NCBI RefSeq assembly: GCF_900114615.1
Contig: NZ_FOTS01000001.1
Span: 144,345 to 208,344 of the forward strand
DNA: 64,000 nt
From: Pelosinus propionicus DSM 13327
Lineage (GTDB): Bacteria; Bacillota; Negativicutes; DSM-13327
Direction: 5' to 3'
The translations under genes were made by a program, and so were the position numbers. A model generated the notes under the pieces. It was not told where the DNA came from and did no database searches. It worked only from the letters and a program-made list of their open reading frames with translations. Below are positions 51,425 through 60,620 of this stretch, one piece after another (position 1 is the stretch's first letter; each line of letters opens with the position of its first letter).

Positions 51425-52924
51425 ATGTATAGTAGTACTCGTGGATGTAATGATATATTAAGCGCAGCTGAGGCCATAAAAAGAGGAATTGCTGCTGATG
51501 GTGGATTATTTGTGCCTACTGTTTTGCCCAAAATTGATGATATATGGCTAGCTAAATTGGTAAATTTAGACTATAGGGGACGAGCATTTGAGGTTTTACG
51601 CTTGTTTTTAACCGATTATAGTGAGGAAGAGCTAAAGAATTGTATCGCTGCTGCTTATACTACTGAGAAGTTTGATGATGCGGCTATTGCGCCTGTTACA
51701 GCGATTGATCATAATACTTATGCACTTGAATTGTGGCATGGGCCAACAAGTGCTTTCAAAGATATGGCATTACAAATCTTACCTCATTTAATGTCTAAGG
51801 CATTGAGTAAAACCCAGGAAGAAGCTGAAATAGTAATATTAACGGCAACATCAGGCGATACAGGAAAAGCAGCTTTAGAAGGATTTGCTAATGTTGATCA
51901 AATTAAAATCATTGTTTTTTACCCAGAAGAAGGAGTTAGTCCTATTCAACGTTTGCAGATGGTTACTCAGCAGGGGGCAAATGTTTCTGTTGTAGCAGTC
52001 AGAGGAAATTTTGATGATACACAGACTGGTGTGAAGAATATTTTTAATGATCCTTTTTTTAATGAGAATTTAGCTGCAAAGGGCTTTCAGCTATCATCAG
52101 CTAATTCAATTAATTGGGGGCGATTAGCACCACAAATTGTATATTACTTTAGTGCGTATGCTGATTTGTTGGCTAAAGGTCACTTGCAATTAGGGGAAGT
52201 CGTAAATTTTGTCGTACCTACTGGTAATTTCGGTAATCTATTAGCTGGTTATTATGCAAAATTAATGGGATTGCCTATTGGGAAATTAATTTGTGCATCC
52301 AATAGTAATAATGTATTAACGGAATTTCTTGATCAAGGAGTTTATAATAAAGTACGTACTTTTCATAAAACACTGTCGCCTTCTATGGATATTTTGATTT
52401 CTAGTAATTTAGAGCGTTTGTTGTATCACATTACAGATGCTGATACAGTACAAATCAAAAATTGGATGGAAGAACTTAATCGTGAAGGACAATATTGTGT
52501 AGGGCAAAGGTATTTAGAGAGTATTAAGGATACTTTCTGGGCGGATTGGGTGAGTGATGTAGAAACGTTAGAAAAAATTACAGATATTTTCAAGAAATAT
52601 CTGTATGTTGCCGATCCCCATACAGCAGTAGCTTGGCATGTCGGAGAGCGATATCGCCAACAGACGGGAGATATGACGCTGCAAGTTATTGTTTCTACTG
52701 CCAGTCCTTTTAAGTTTAATGAGAGTGTGTTAGCTGCAATTAGGGATTCGAAGAATAGCAATAGCGACAAAAAAGACGAATTTTCTATGTTGCATGAGTT
52801 GTCTCAGATAAGTGGCTGGCCTGTACCCCCAGCGTTAGCAGCCTTGGAAAAAGCTCCTATTTGCCATAGCATACTATGTAATAAAGAGGATATGCCTCTT
52901 GTAATAAATGATATTTTAGAATAG
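51425..52924 (+). CDS. thrC: Threonine synthase
   Basis: A 499-residue PLP enzyme converting O-phosphohomoserine to threonine. It is the long form with the N-terminal domain YSSTRGCNDILSAAEAIKRGI. The PLP lysine is in GPTSAFKDMALQ, the phosphate loop in PTGNFGNLLAG, and TATSGDTGKAALEGF is conserved. The ATG at 51425 follows AAAGGGAGTTTG. No other threonine genes are beside it. Confidence 0.96.
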   Translation: MYSSTRGCNDILSAAEAIKRGIAADGGLFVPTVLPKIDDIWLAKLVNLDYRGRAFEVLRLFLTDYSEEELKNCIAAAYTTEKFDDAAIAPVTAIDHNTYALELWHGPTSAFKDMALQILPHLMSKALSKTQEEAEIVILTATSGDTGKAALEGFANVDQIKIIVFYPEEGVSPIQRLQMVTQQGANVSVVAVRGNFDDTQTGVKNIFNDPFFNENLAAKGFQLSSANSINWGRLAPQIVYYFSAYADLLAKGHLQLGEVVNFVVPTGNFGNLLAGYYAKLMGLPIGKLICASNSNNVLTEFLDQGVYNKVRTFHKTLSPSMDILISSNLERLLYHITDADTVQIKNWMEELNREGQYCVGQRYLESIKDTFWADWVSDVETLEKITDIFKKYLYVADPHTAVAWHVGERYRQQTGDMTLQVIVSTASPFKFNESVLAAIRDSKNSNSDKKDEFSMLHELSQISGWPVPPALAALEKAPICHSILCNKEDMPLVINDILE

Positions 52925-53059
52925 AATAAAGGCTAAAAAGTATCTATTTGCAATGAAAGCGCTTTTTAAGTATCAGATTAAGGAGCGATTTCATTTTAGA
53001 ATAGATGAGACTTATAGAAATGAAGTAAAGCTTCCTTTGATTTAAGTTGATCTTAGTAT

Positions 53060-53131
53060 AAGAGTAGCAGTCATGTTATTTGGCGAAGTCCTAGTACAAC
53101 GCAAAATAAATAATATGATTGCTACTCTTTA
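53060..53131 (+). terminator. Long-looped terminator in the thrC-pckA gap
   Basis: AAGAGTAGCAGTCAT pairs with ATGATTGCTACTCTT (one mismatch) around a roughly 40-base AT-rich loop, followed by TATT. The rest of the 52925-53261 gap has no gene that I can support. Confidence 0.65.
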
Positions 53132-53261
53132 TTAAAGGGTTGATTTTTTATGAATTATTTTTATTACAGAGAATAACAATGAAAAGTTATCCATATATTG
53201 TTATGGATAAAATAGTGTTTTTACTATGTGAAAATAATTACATATGAAGGGGGAGTATATC

Positions 53262-54821
53262 ATGAAAACTAGTAACATCTTGCAAAGTGCAACTCAAGTC
53301 CATTGGAATTTAACACCAGCAGAGTTAGTAGAATGTTCCTTAAAGAGAAACGAGGGAATATTAACTGAGAAAGGTGCTTTACGTGTAGCAACGGGTAAGT
53401 ACACAGGACGATCCCCTAATGACAAGTTTATTGTAGATTCACCATCCGTACATGATGATATAGACTGGAAGAATAATCGGGCATTTACCGTAGAGCTGTT
53501 TGATAAATTGTATAATCGCATGCTAGCCTATATGGTTAATCGTGAACTGTTTGTTTTTGATGGATTTGCTGGTGCTGATGGTAATAATCATACTCGTGTA
53601 AGATTTATTAATGAATTCGCATGGCAAAATCTATTTATTCATCAATTACTAGTACGTCAAGATGAAATTGATTCAGATTTTAACCATGATTTTCTCATTT
53701 GTTGTATGCCTGGATTCAAAGCTGTACCAGATATTGATGCAACAAACTCTGAAGCATTTATAGTGATTAATTTTGAGCAAAAAATGATTATAATTGGTGG
53801 GACTCATTATGCGGGAGAAATGAAAAAATCGATTTTCTCTGTTATGAATTATTTACTGCCTTGTCAGGGAATTTTGTCAATGCATTGTTCGGCTAATATG
53901 GGGCAAGGTGGAAACACCGCATTATTTTTTGGCTTAAGTGGTACAGGTAAGACGACGTTATCTGCAGATCCCAATCGGCAGCTCATTGGTGATGATGAAC
54001 ATGGATGGAGTGATAGTGGCATATTTAATATTGAGGGCGGGTGTTATGCAAAGTGTATTGCGTTACGCCATGAAACAGAGCCGCAGATTTGGGATGCTAT
54101 CAAATTTGGTGCTGTGTTAGAAAATGCTACTGTGGATGAAAAAAGCAGGGTCGTAGATTTCGATGATCAATCTATTACGGAAAATACCCGGGTTGCATAT
54201 CCTGTAAATTTTATTCCTAGCGCTCGTATTCCTGGTTTGGGCGGTCATCCGAAAACCGTCGTATTCTTAACAGCGGATGCCTTTGGTGTTTTGCCGCCAA
54301 TTTCAAAATTGAATAAAGAGCAGGCTATGTATCACTTTCTATCAGGTTATACGAGTAAATTAGCTGGTACAGAATTGGGAATTACAAAGCCTGAGGCTAC
54401 CTTTTCAGCCTGCTTTGGTGCACCTTTTTTACCGTTATCACCTTTGATTTATGCGAACCTGTTAGGGGAAAAGTTGGAAAAGCATAATACAAATGTCTTT
54501 CTTATTAATACAGGCTGGTCAGGTGGACCCTATGGAATAGGCCGTCGCATGAAATTAGCGTATACTAGGGCAATGGTTACAGCCGGGATTGAGGGGCAGC
54601 TGGATGAAGTTTCCTATGAGCTTGATTCTATTTTTAACGTATATATCCCTATGTCTTGTCCAGAAGTGCCAACCGAACTTCTTAAACCTATTTACACTTG
54701 GCAAGATAAGGAAGCCTACTTTTCCAAGGCAAAGGAATTAGCTTTGCTGTTTAATCAGAATATTTTAAAATTTGGCAATTCTATACCAGCAAAAGTGATT
54801 AGTGCTGGTCCGATTGTTTGA
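53262..54821 (+). CDS. pckA: Phosphoenolpyruvate carboxykinase (ATP)
   Basis: A 519-residue ATP-type PEP carboxykinase converting oxaloacetate to PEP with ATP. The P-loop is [14 protein letters not shown], the metal-binding [10 protein letters not shown] follows, and the substrate motif is [13 protein letters not shown] near residue 45. The ATG at 53262 has AAGGGGGAG upstream. It fits with the PpsR-type regulator in the window, because both act at the PEP-pyruvate-oxaloacetate node. Confidence 0.97.
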   Translation: MKTSNILQSATQVHWNLTPAELVECSLKRNEGILTEKGALRVATGKYTGRSPNDKFIVDSPSVHDDIDWKNNRAFTVELFDKLYNRMLAYMVNRELFVFDGFAGADGNNHTRVRFINEFAWQNLFIHQLLVRQDEIDSDFNHDFLICCMPGFKAVPDIDATNSEAFIVINFEQKMIIIGGTHYAGEMKKSIFSVMNYLLPCQGILSMHCSANMGQGGNTALFFGLSGTGKTTLSADPNRQLIGDDEHGWSDSGIFNIEGGCYAKCIALRHETEPQIWDAIKFGAVLENATVDEKSRVVDFDDQSITENTRVAYPVNFIPSARIPGLGGHPKTVVFLTADAFGVLPPISKLNKEQAMYHFLSGYTSKLAGTELGITKPEATFSACFGAPFLPLSPLIYANLLGEKLEKHNTNVFLINTGWSGGPYGIGRRMKLAYTRAMVTAGIEGQLDEVSYELDSIFNVYIPMSCPEVPTELLKPIYTWQDKEAYFSKAKELALLFNQNILKFGNSIPAKVISAGPIV

Positions 54822-54835
54822 CTCTAAATTTGTAA

Positions 54836-54873
54836 GAAAATGGTCTGAAATCATATTTCAGACCATTTTCTTG
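54836..54873. terminator. Bidirectional terminator
   Basis: GAAAATGGTCTGAAAT and ATTTCAGACCATTTTC are perfect complements around a tiny loop. The stop of the minus-strand gene lies within the stem. Confidence 0.92.
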
Positions 54874-55787
54874 TTCTTGAAGTTTGGTAGTGTTTGTTGA
54901 AGCTCAAGAACAGGTGCAAATAAGTCACCCATTTTCTGGACTCTATCTAAGACTTGATTAGTAGTGAAAGAGAGTTGATCAGGAGCTTGTTGTAGATAGG
55001 CTGTTTTTACTTCTTCCCAAGTCACTGGTGTAGATACGGTAGGGTACTTTTTTGCTCGTAGAGAGTAGACGCAAACCGTCGTTTTATGATCGTCATTTTG
55101 ACTCCAGTCTATAAAGATTTTTCCTTTACGCAAATCTTTTTTCATTTTAGATACGACAAGAGAAGGGTTCTGTTGTTCTAATGTTTTTGCCAGTATATGG
55201 GCAAATTCTTTAGTTTGGGTATAGGTTATCGTCTGTGTATTAAGAGGTATATAGATTTGCATGCCTTTTGAACCGGATGTTTTAGGAAAACTTTTAAGAT
55301 TGCTCTCTAATAATATTTTATGTAGCATAAGAGCTACCTCAGCGCAATGTACAATTGTTGCTGGGTGACCAGGATCGAGGTCGAAGACTAACATGGTAGG
55401 TCGGAGTATATCGTCAGAGCGTGATAAGGAAGTATGAAGTTCAATGGCAGCTAAATTGACAGCCCAGATCAGTGATGGCAGATCTTGGGCGAGACAAAAG
55501 TTGATGCTGCGTTTCTTACTTTCACTCCACACCGGTACGGTTGATAACCAATTGGGGCGGAAGGATGGGCATTCTTTTTGATAAAAAAACTTTGCTGTTG
55601 CCCCATTAGGGTAACGCTTAAGAGTAAGTGGGCGACCTGTAAGGTGAGGAAGCAAAACAGGTGCAATACGGATATAGTAGTCAATTACTTGTGCCTTTGT
55701 AAAATTACTGGCAGTATAAAAAACTTTGTCTAAGTTGGAAAGCGCTACATTCAGTTTGTTAATTTCCATGACAGTCTGATTAGGCAT
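54858..55787 (-). CDS. LigD-type primase-polymerase domain protein
   Basis: A 309-residue free-standing polymerase domain of bacterial NHEJ, of archaeo-eukaryotic primase type. Conserved parts are LDKVFYTASNFTKAQVIDYY, LTLKRYPNGATAKFFYQKECP, the metal-binding VFDLDPG, TSGSKGMQIYIPL, and RKGKIFIDWSQN. It fills and edits ends in double-strand-break repair. It overlaps ku by 8 bases, so the three NHEJ genes form a minus-strand operon. No phosphoesterase domain is present. Confidence 0.93.
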   Translation of the reverse strand: MPNQTVMEINKLNVALSNLDKVFYTASNFTKAQVIDYYIRIAPVLLPHLTGRPLTLKRYPNGATAKFFYQKECPSFRPNWLSTVPVWSESKKRSINFCLAQDLPSLIWAVNLAAIELHTSLSRSDDILRPTMLVFDLDPGHPATIVHCAEVALMLHKILLESNLKSFPKTSGSKGMQIYIPLNTQTITYTQTKEFAHILAKTLEQQNPSLVVSKMKKDLRKGKIFIDWSQNDDHKTTVCVYSLRAKKYPTVSTPVTWEEVKTAYLQQAPDQLSFTTNQVLDRVQKMGDLFAPVLELQQTLPNFKNKKMV

Positions 55788-56598
55788 GTGCTTTTTTCCT
55801 CCTGGTTTTAGTAGGCGTTTTCTTCTTTAAAGCCGATAAGCTTGCTTCCAGTGCTGCCATTAAATCAACGACTTTTCCACCTTGTTCGATAATCGGTTGC
55901 TGAGTAATCACTTGACCTTCTGCTTTACTTTCTATCATGGATAATAGCTTCTCTCTATATTCATTATGATATTTTTCAGGGGTAAAACTACTTGAAAGAG
56001 ATTCAATTAGCTGTAATGCAATGTTAAGTTCTCGTTCATTTGGCTGATGCTCTTCAGTTGGCAGATCTTCTAAGTTTTCTTGAGAAATGATTTCATCGGA
56101 AAAGAACATGGTTGACAAAGTGATAACATTGTTAGTTGGACGAATGGCAGCAATATATTGCTTATTACGCAGAACAAAGCTAGCGATGGCTGTTTTTTGT
56201 GATTTTTTCATTGCAATTAGTAAGAGGGAGTAGGCTTTTTCCATCCCTTTATCGGGAGTAAGATAATAAGAATGTTCAAAGTAAATAGGATCAATTTGTT
56301 CTAAATCTACAAAGTCGGCAATTTCAATTCGACGCGAACTTTTAGGATACACGTTCTCCATTTCTTCTGGAGATAGGATGACATATTGTTCTGGTGAAAC
56401 TTCAAAACCTTTGACAATCTCTTCTTTTGGCACTTCATTACCGTCATTACTGCAAACACGCTTGAGTTTGATACGACAGCCGTCACTTTTACGTAGTTGA
56501 TGAAATTGTAGTGTTTTCTTTTTAACAGCATTGAATAATTTGATTGGTATATTGACTAATCCAAAGCTAATCGTGCCACTCCACATCGGTCTGGCCAT
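55780..56598 (-). CDS. ku: Ku DNA end-binding protein
   Basis: A 272-residue bacterial Ku homodimer protein. The start MARPMWSGTISFGLVNIPIK is diagnostic, with the core VKGFEVSPEQYVILSPEE. The C-terminal extension ends in a basic tail (LKKKTPTKTRRKKAHA) thought to bind DNA or LigD. The ATG with AGGAAGTGCATA upstream is used. It lies between the ligase and the polymerase. Confidence 0.96.
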   Translation of the reverse strand: MARPMWSGTISFGLVNIPIKLFNAVKKKTLQFHQLRKSDGCRIKLKRVCSNDGNEVPKEEIVKGFEVSPEQYVILSPEEMENVYPKSSRRIEIADFVDLEQIDPIYFEHSYYLTPDKGMEKAYSLLLIAMKKSQKTAIASFVLRNKQYIAAIRPTNNVITLSTMFFSDEIISQENLEDLPTEEHQPNERELNIALQLIESLSSSFTPEKYHNEYREKLLSMIESKAEGQVITQQPIIEQGGKVVDLMAALEASLSALKKKTPTKTRRKKAHA

Positions 56599-56629
56599 AT
56601 TATGCACTTCCTTTTTACGAATTAAATCG

Positions 56630-57622
56630 TTATAGAGTTCGTATTTTTGTTTCTTGTACTACATCATGGGCAGATTTGTCATTTCGTAAACCTTTAAATG
56701 ACGGATGACGAAGGGTGTTATTCGGTGTCCATTCTGTGAATTCAAATTCGCCGACTAAGTGAGGCTCTACGAACATGGTCGTATTAGGAAATTCATTTGT
56801 GGTAAAAGGGCTGGTATTGCGATGCAGAGGAATAAGCAAGGTATGCAGTTTATGGAGCATATTTTTAGTAAAGCCTGTACCCACTTTTCCGGCATAAAGA
56901 AAGTGTTGCGGTTTATTTTCTTTTTTAGCTTCCTGGAGAGTCCTATCATAATAGCCTAACAGCAGGGAACCGATTCCTCCAGAACGTTGACCTTGACCCG
57001 GCAGCCAGCCACCAATCACTAATTCCTGACGATACTGATTTTTTATTTTAAGCCAATCTTCGCTGCGTGCTCCAGGAATATAGGTGCTGTTTAAGCGTTT
57101 GGCAATAATACCTTCTAGGTTTAAAGCAGAGGCTGCGGCTAGTATTTCTTTACCGCTGCCTTGTTGATAAGCTGGAGTTTGCCAATTGGCATCTGAAAGC
57201 TGCAAGGTTTCCAAAATAGAGCGGCGTTTTGTATAGGAAAGTTCTAAGAGGGATTGATTAAGGTAGAGAATATCAAAGATAATATAGGTTACAGGTGTTT
57301 CTAACATTTTCTTATGAATAACAGTAAGGGAACTAAGACCCATGCGTTGTTGTAAGATAGGGAAGGAAGGCAGACCTTTCTTATCAAATGTAATTATTTC
57401 TCCATCAAGTATAATTTTTTGCCCGGTTAATTTCTTTTTCAATTGCTGAAGTTCTGGATATTGATGTGTAATATCATTTAGATTGCGGCTTCTTATGGTT
57501 AATTGTTCTGCGTTATAGTAAAGCATTGCACGGATTCCATCCCACTTGATCTCAAAGCTGTATTGGGCGTCATCAGGTGGTAATTTAGCAGGTTTAGCTA
57601 ACATCGGTCTAATTAATTGCAT
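56630..57622 (-). CDS. ligD: ATP-dependent DNA ligase (LigD ligase domain)
   Basis: A 330-residue ligase domain only. The nucleotidyl lysine motif is FEIKWDGIRAMLY (KxDGxR-type), with LDGEIITF (motif III) and GIIAKRLNSTY, and an OB domain near GGWLPGQGQRSGGIGSLLLG. It seals ends held by Ku. In many bacteria this is fused to polymerase and phosphoesterase domains; here they are separate genes. It is the first gene of the operon. Confidence 0.95.
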   Translation of the reverse strand: MQLIRPMLAKPAKLPPDDAQYSFEIKWDGIRAMLYYNAEQLTIRSRNLNDITHQYPELQQLKKKLTGQKIILDGEIITFDKKGLPSFPILQQRMGLSSLTVIHKKMLETPVTYIIFDILYLNQSLLELSYTKRRSILETLQLSDANWQTPAYQQGSGKEILAAASALNLEGIIAKRLNSTYIPGARSEDWLKIKNQYRQELVIGGWLPGQGQRSGGIGSLLLGYYDRTLQEAKKENKPQHFLYAGKVGTGFTKNMLHKLHTLLIPLHRNTSPFTTNEFPNTTMFVEPHLVGEFEFTEWTPNNTLRHPSFKGLRNDKSAHDVVQETKIRTL

Positions 57623-57680
57623 GAAATATCACCTCTATTATTCATAGTATTTTTATATCATTGGTTAGCTATACTCTTAA

Positions 57681-57714
57681 TAAAAAAAGACTGGTTATCC
57701 AGTCTTTTTTTATT
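57681..57714. terminator. Terminator between pepF and the NHEJ operon
   Basis: AAAAAAAGACTGG and CCAGTCTTTTTTT form a perfect stem with a four-base loop. It ends the pepF transcript on the minus strand. Confidence 0.9.
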
Positions 57715-57723
57715 ATAACGTTC

Positions 57724-59607
57724 TTATTGTGTTAATAGCTTCTCCATTTGATCCAGCATGGCAGAGAAATTATTTAATGTTATTTCAATTGGCTTTGGTG
57801 AAGACATATCAACGCCAGCCTGCTTTAAAATATTGAGGGAGTAATCAGAACTGCCGCTTTTTAGAAAATTTATATATTTTTCTTGAGCCGACTGTCCTTC
57901 CGTAAGTATTTTATCCGCTAAGGTTGTAGCGGCAGAATATCCTGTAACATATTGATACACATAAAATTCTGAGTAAAAATGTGGAATTCTTGCCCACTCT
58001 ATGTCGAGTTCCTTATCAACAATAATATTAGAACCATAGTAAGTGACGTTAAGATCGTGCCATAACGTTGCGAGACAATCTGCAGTGAGGGTTTCTCCTT
58101 CTTCTGATAGTTCATAAATGTTTTTTTCAAATTCAGCAAACATGGTTTGACGGTAAATGGTAGCCCGTATTTGCTCTAAATACTGATTGATAAGATAGAG
58201 TTTTATGTTTTTATCTGTTGTGGTATTAAGCATATGATGCAATAGGAGTATTTCATTTGTTGTGGAAGCAACTTCGGCACAAAAAATCGTATAAGCTGAA
58301 GTGGCATAAGGCTGATTTTCCTGACTGTAATAACTATGAATGGCATGCCCCATCTCATGGGCTAATGTGGAGACATCATCATAGCGATTATTATAATTGA
58401 GTAAAACAAAAGGGTGGGTTCCATAATTCCCCCAGGAATAGGCACCTGTCTGTTTTCCCTTATTTTCGTAAACATCGATCCATCCAGAAGTTAAGCCTGT
58501 ATCTAGTATCTGATTATATTCTGAACCTAGAGGTTTAAGGGCGGTACAAACGAGCTTTAGCCCTTCTTCATAAGGAAAGGGGAATTTCACCTCTTTAGCT
58601 AAGGGAGTATATAAGTCATACATATGAATGTCAGTTAACTGCAAGAATTTCTTCTTAAGAGCGACATAGCGCTGCAAAGGTGCAAGATTCTTGCGGACAG
58701 TAGCTATTAAATTATCATACACGTCCGTTGGCACATTATCACCCTTTAAAGCAGAATCCAAAGTCGAGGCATAATTACGAGTCTTTGCATAAAAAACATT
58801 TTGTTTAACATTTCCATTTAATGTAGAAGCAAAGGTGTTGCGGTACCGGTTGTAAGTAGTAAACAAATTAACAAAAGCTTGTTGACGAACATTTCGGTCT
58901 TTGGAACGGATAAATAGGCTATAGCGTCCTTCGCTTAATTGTACCATTTGGCCTTGCTCATCGATGGTTTTTGGAAACTCCATATCTGCATGTGCTAACA
59001 TGTTAAAGGTATTTTCAGATGCTTGTGTAATATCTGAGATTTTAGATAAGATGGCTTCTTCTTTAGGCGATAATACATGCTTTTTTTGCCTGGCAAGGTT
59101 ATCAAAGTAGAAATTATACTCTTTTAAACCTTCTTCTTGCTGACGAAATGTGGTTAATATTTCATCAGGTAAAGCTAATATTTCTGGTTCAATAAATGCA
59201 GTGGCTGCACCTGCTTCTGCAAGTAAGGATTCTAGCTTTCCCGTCATCCCTTGGTATTTGGTATCCGATGTATTTTCATCTTTATGCATACGGGCAAAAG
59301 CATATAATTTACCGCTGATTATACCAAGTTCATCCCGCTCTTTCAGGCACGCCAATAAGTCTTGTGATGAGTTCTTTAACGTACCTGTATACTGTGTGAT
59401 TTCTTTTAAACGACTCTTTAAGGTATTAAAATCTTGTTGCCAAAGATCATCATTTGCATAAATATCTTCAAGACACCATTTATATTGATCTGGTATTTCA
59501 CTACGAGACGGCACATGGGAGGCTTCGCCAGCAGCGGCATCACCCCTAGTATTGCTATATTGCATTTTAGTAAGCGGCAGTGGAAGAATTCGAAGCATTT
59601 TAAACAT
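57724..59607 (-). CDS. pepF: Oligoendopeptidase F (M3B peptidase)
   Basis: A 627-residue zinc peptidase. The HExxH motif is in LAHEMGHAIHSYYS, with the third ligand in FCAEVASTTNE further on. The N-terminal helical part (YKWCLEDIYANDDLWQQDF) is typical. Members cut short oligopeptides in the cytoplasm; some are linked to sporulation control. It is slightly longer at the N-terminus than usual (about 600), with MFKMLRILPLPLTKMQY as an extra stretch, although the ribosome binding site AAAGGAGTG supports this start. Confidence 0.94.
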   Translation of the reverse strand: MFKMLRILPLPLTKMQYSNTRGDAAAGEASHVPSRSEIPDQYKWCLEDIYANDDLWQQDFNTLKSRLKEITQYTGTLKNSSQDLLACLKERDELGIISGKLYAFARMHKDENTSDTKYQGMTGKLESLLAEAGAATAFIEPEILALPDEILTTFRQQEEGLKEYNFYFDNLARQKKHVLSPKEEAILSKISDITQASENTFNMLAHADMEFPKTIDEQGQMVQLSEGRYSLFIRSKDRNVRQQAFVNLFTTYNRYRNTFASTLNGNVKQNVFYAKTRNYASTLDSALKGDNVPTDVYDNLIATVRKNLAPLQRYVALKKKFLQLTDIHMYDLYTPLAKEVKFPFPYEEGLKLVCTALKPLGSEYNQILDTGLTSGWIDVYENKGKQTGAYSWGNYGTHPFVLLNYNNRYDDVSTLAHEMGHAIHSYYSQENQPYATSAYTIFCAEVASTTNEILLLHHMLNTTTDKNIKLYLINQYLEQIRATIYRQTMFAEFEKNIYELSEEGETLTADCLATLWHDLNVTYYGSNIIVDKELDIEWARIPHFYSEFYVYQYVTGYSAATTLADKILTEGQSAQEKYINFLKSGSSDYSLNILKQAGVDMSSPKPIEITLNNFSAMLDQMEKLLTQ

Positions 59608-59697
59608 GTATACACTCCTTTGAATAATATAGATATAGTTGTATATATTAGCAAGATAGTTTAAGATTCCTGTATAGCATATGGAAAAATATCGTTC

Positions 59698-60477
59698 TTA
59701 TACTTTATAATAGTTTACGATGCCTTGAAAAATACTTTCAGCTATTTTCGTTCTGCCATCAATACTTGATAATAGAACTTCTTCTTCTGGGTTTGAAATA
59801 AAGGCTGCTTGAATTAAAATAGCGGTCATTTTGGTGTAACGAATAACATAAAAGCTTGCAAATCGAGAAGAATGGTCTTTTGTTCCTAGCTCTGTCACTA
59901 AGTTTTTTTGTACAAGAGCAGCTAATTTGATAGATTGAGGATCACCATAATGAAAAGTAGTGGTTCCTACAGCTGTATTGCCGGTAAAGGAATCATTGTG
60001 TATACTGATGAAGATATCAGCATTCGAATCTTTTGCAATTTCTACACGGGCAGCGAGTTCTTCTCCAGCGGAAGCATCAGGTAAAGACACATTGCGATCA
60101 CTGTCACGAGTCAGTACTACTGTTGCGCCATTATTTTCTAGCATATCCCGCAAGAGCAATGTGATTGCTAATGTATTATCCTTTTCCATTGTTCCAGATG
60201 GACCAATAGCTCCAGGATCGTTTCCGCCATGCCCAGCATCAAGACAGATGATTTTTCCCAATAAACGTTGACTTGCTGGTTCCTCTATGACTGGCGCAGG
60301 ACGGTCTAAAGATCCAGGCATTACATAATTAGGGGAGTAAATATACACTAATTCATTGGCTGTGTCATAAGTGATCCGCCAATGAAGTGTTTGTGACATC
60401 GCTTTTAGTGTCATTAATAAGTCTCTGCTAACCCGGACATTAACGGGTACTTTTTGTCCATCTATGACTATCCGCAT
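59698..60477 (-). CDS. N-acetylmuramoyl-L-alanine amidase (Amidase_3)
   Basis: A 259-residue protein with an N-terminal copper amine oxidase-like/beta-barrel segment (VIDGQKVPVNVRVSRDLLM) and an Amidase_3 domain from about residue 75. Zinc ligands are in LDAGHGGNDPGAIG (His), MEKDNTL (Glu) and ISIHNDS (His); the catalytic Glu is not clearly seen near the C-terminus (AAFISNPEE). It cuts the sugar-peptide bond of the wall. No signal peptide is visible, so it may leave the cell another way or be released by lysis. Confidence 0.85.
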   Translation of the reverse strand: MRIVIDGQKVPVNVRVSRDLLMTLKAMSQTLHWRITYDTANELVYIYSPNYVMPGSLDRPAPVIEEPASQRLLGKIICLDAGHGGNDPGAIGPSGTMEKDNTLAITLLLRDMLENNGATVVLTRDSDRNVSLPDASAGEELAARVEIAKDSNADIFISIHNDSFTGNTAVGTTTFHYGDPQSIKLAALVQKNLVTELGTKDHSSRFASFYVIRYTKMTAILIQAAFISNPEEEVLLSSIDGRTKIAESIFQGIVNYYKV

Positions 60478-60620
60478 TATGGCACCTTCCTTTAAAGGTT
60501 ACTTTTATTTTATAGTATTCAAAAAACACGCAGGTGGTGAATACTAAGAAAAGAAGAGTATATGAAGGGGAAACCATAAGTATGAACGTAATATTTGAAT
60601 ATATATGGAGTGATTGTATA

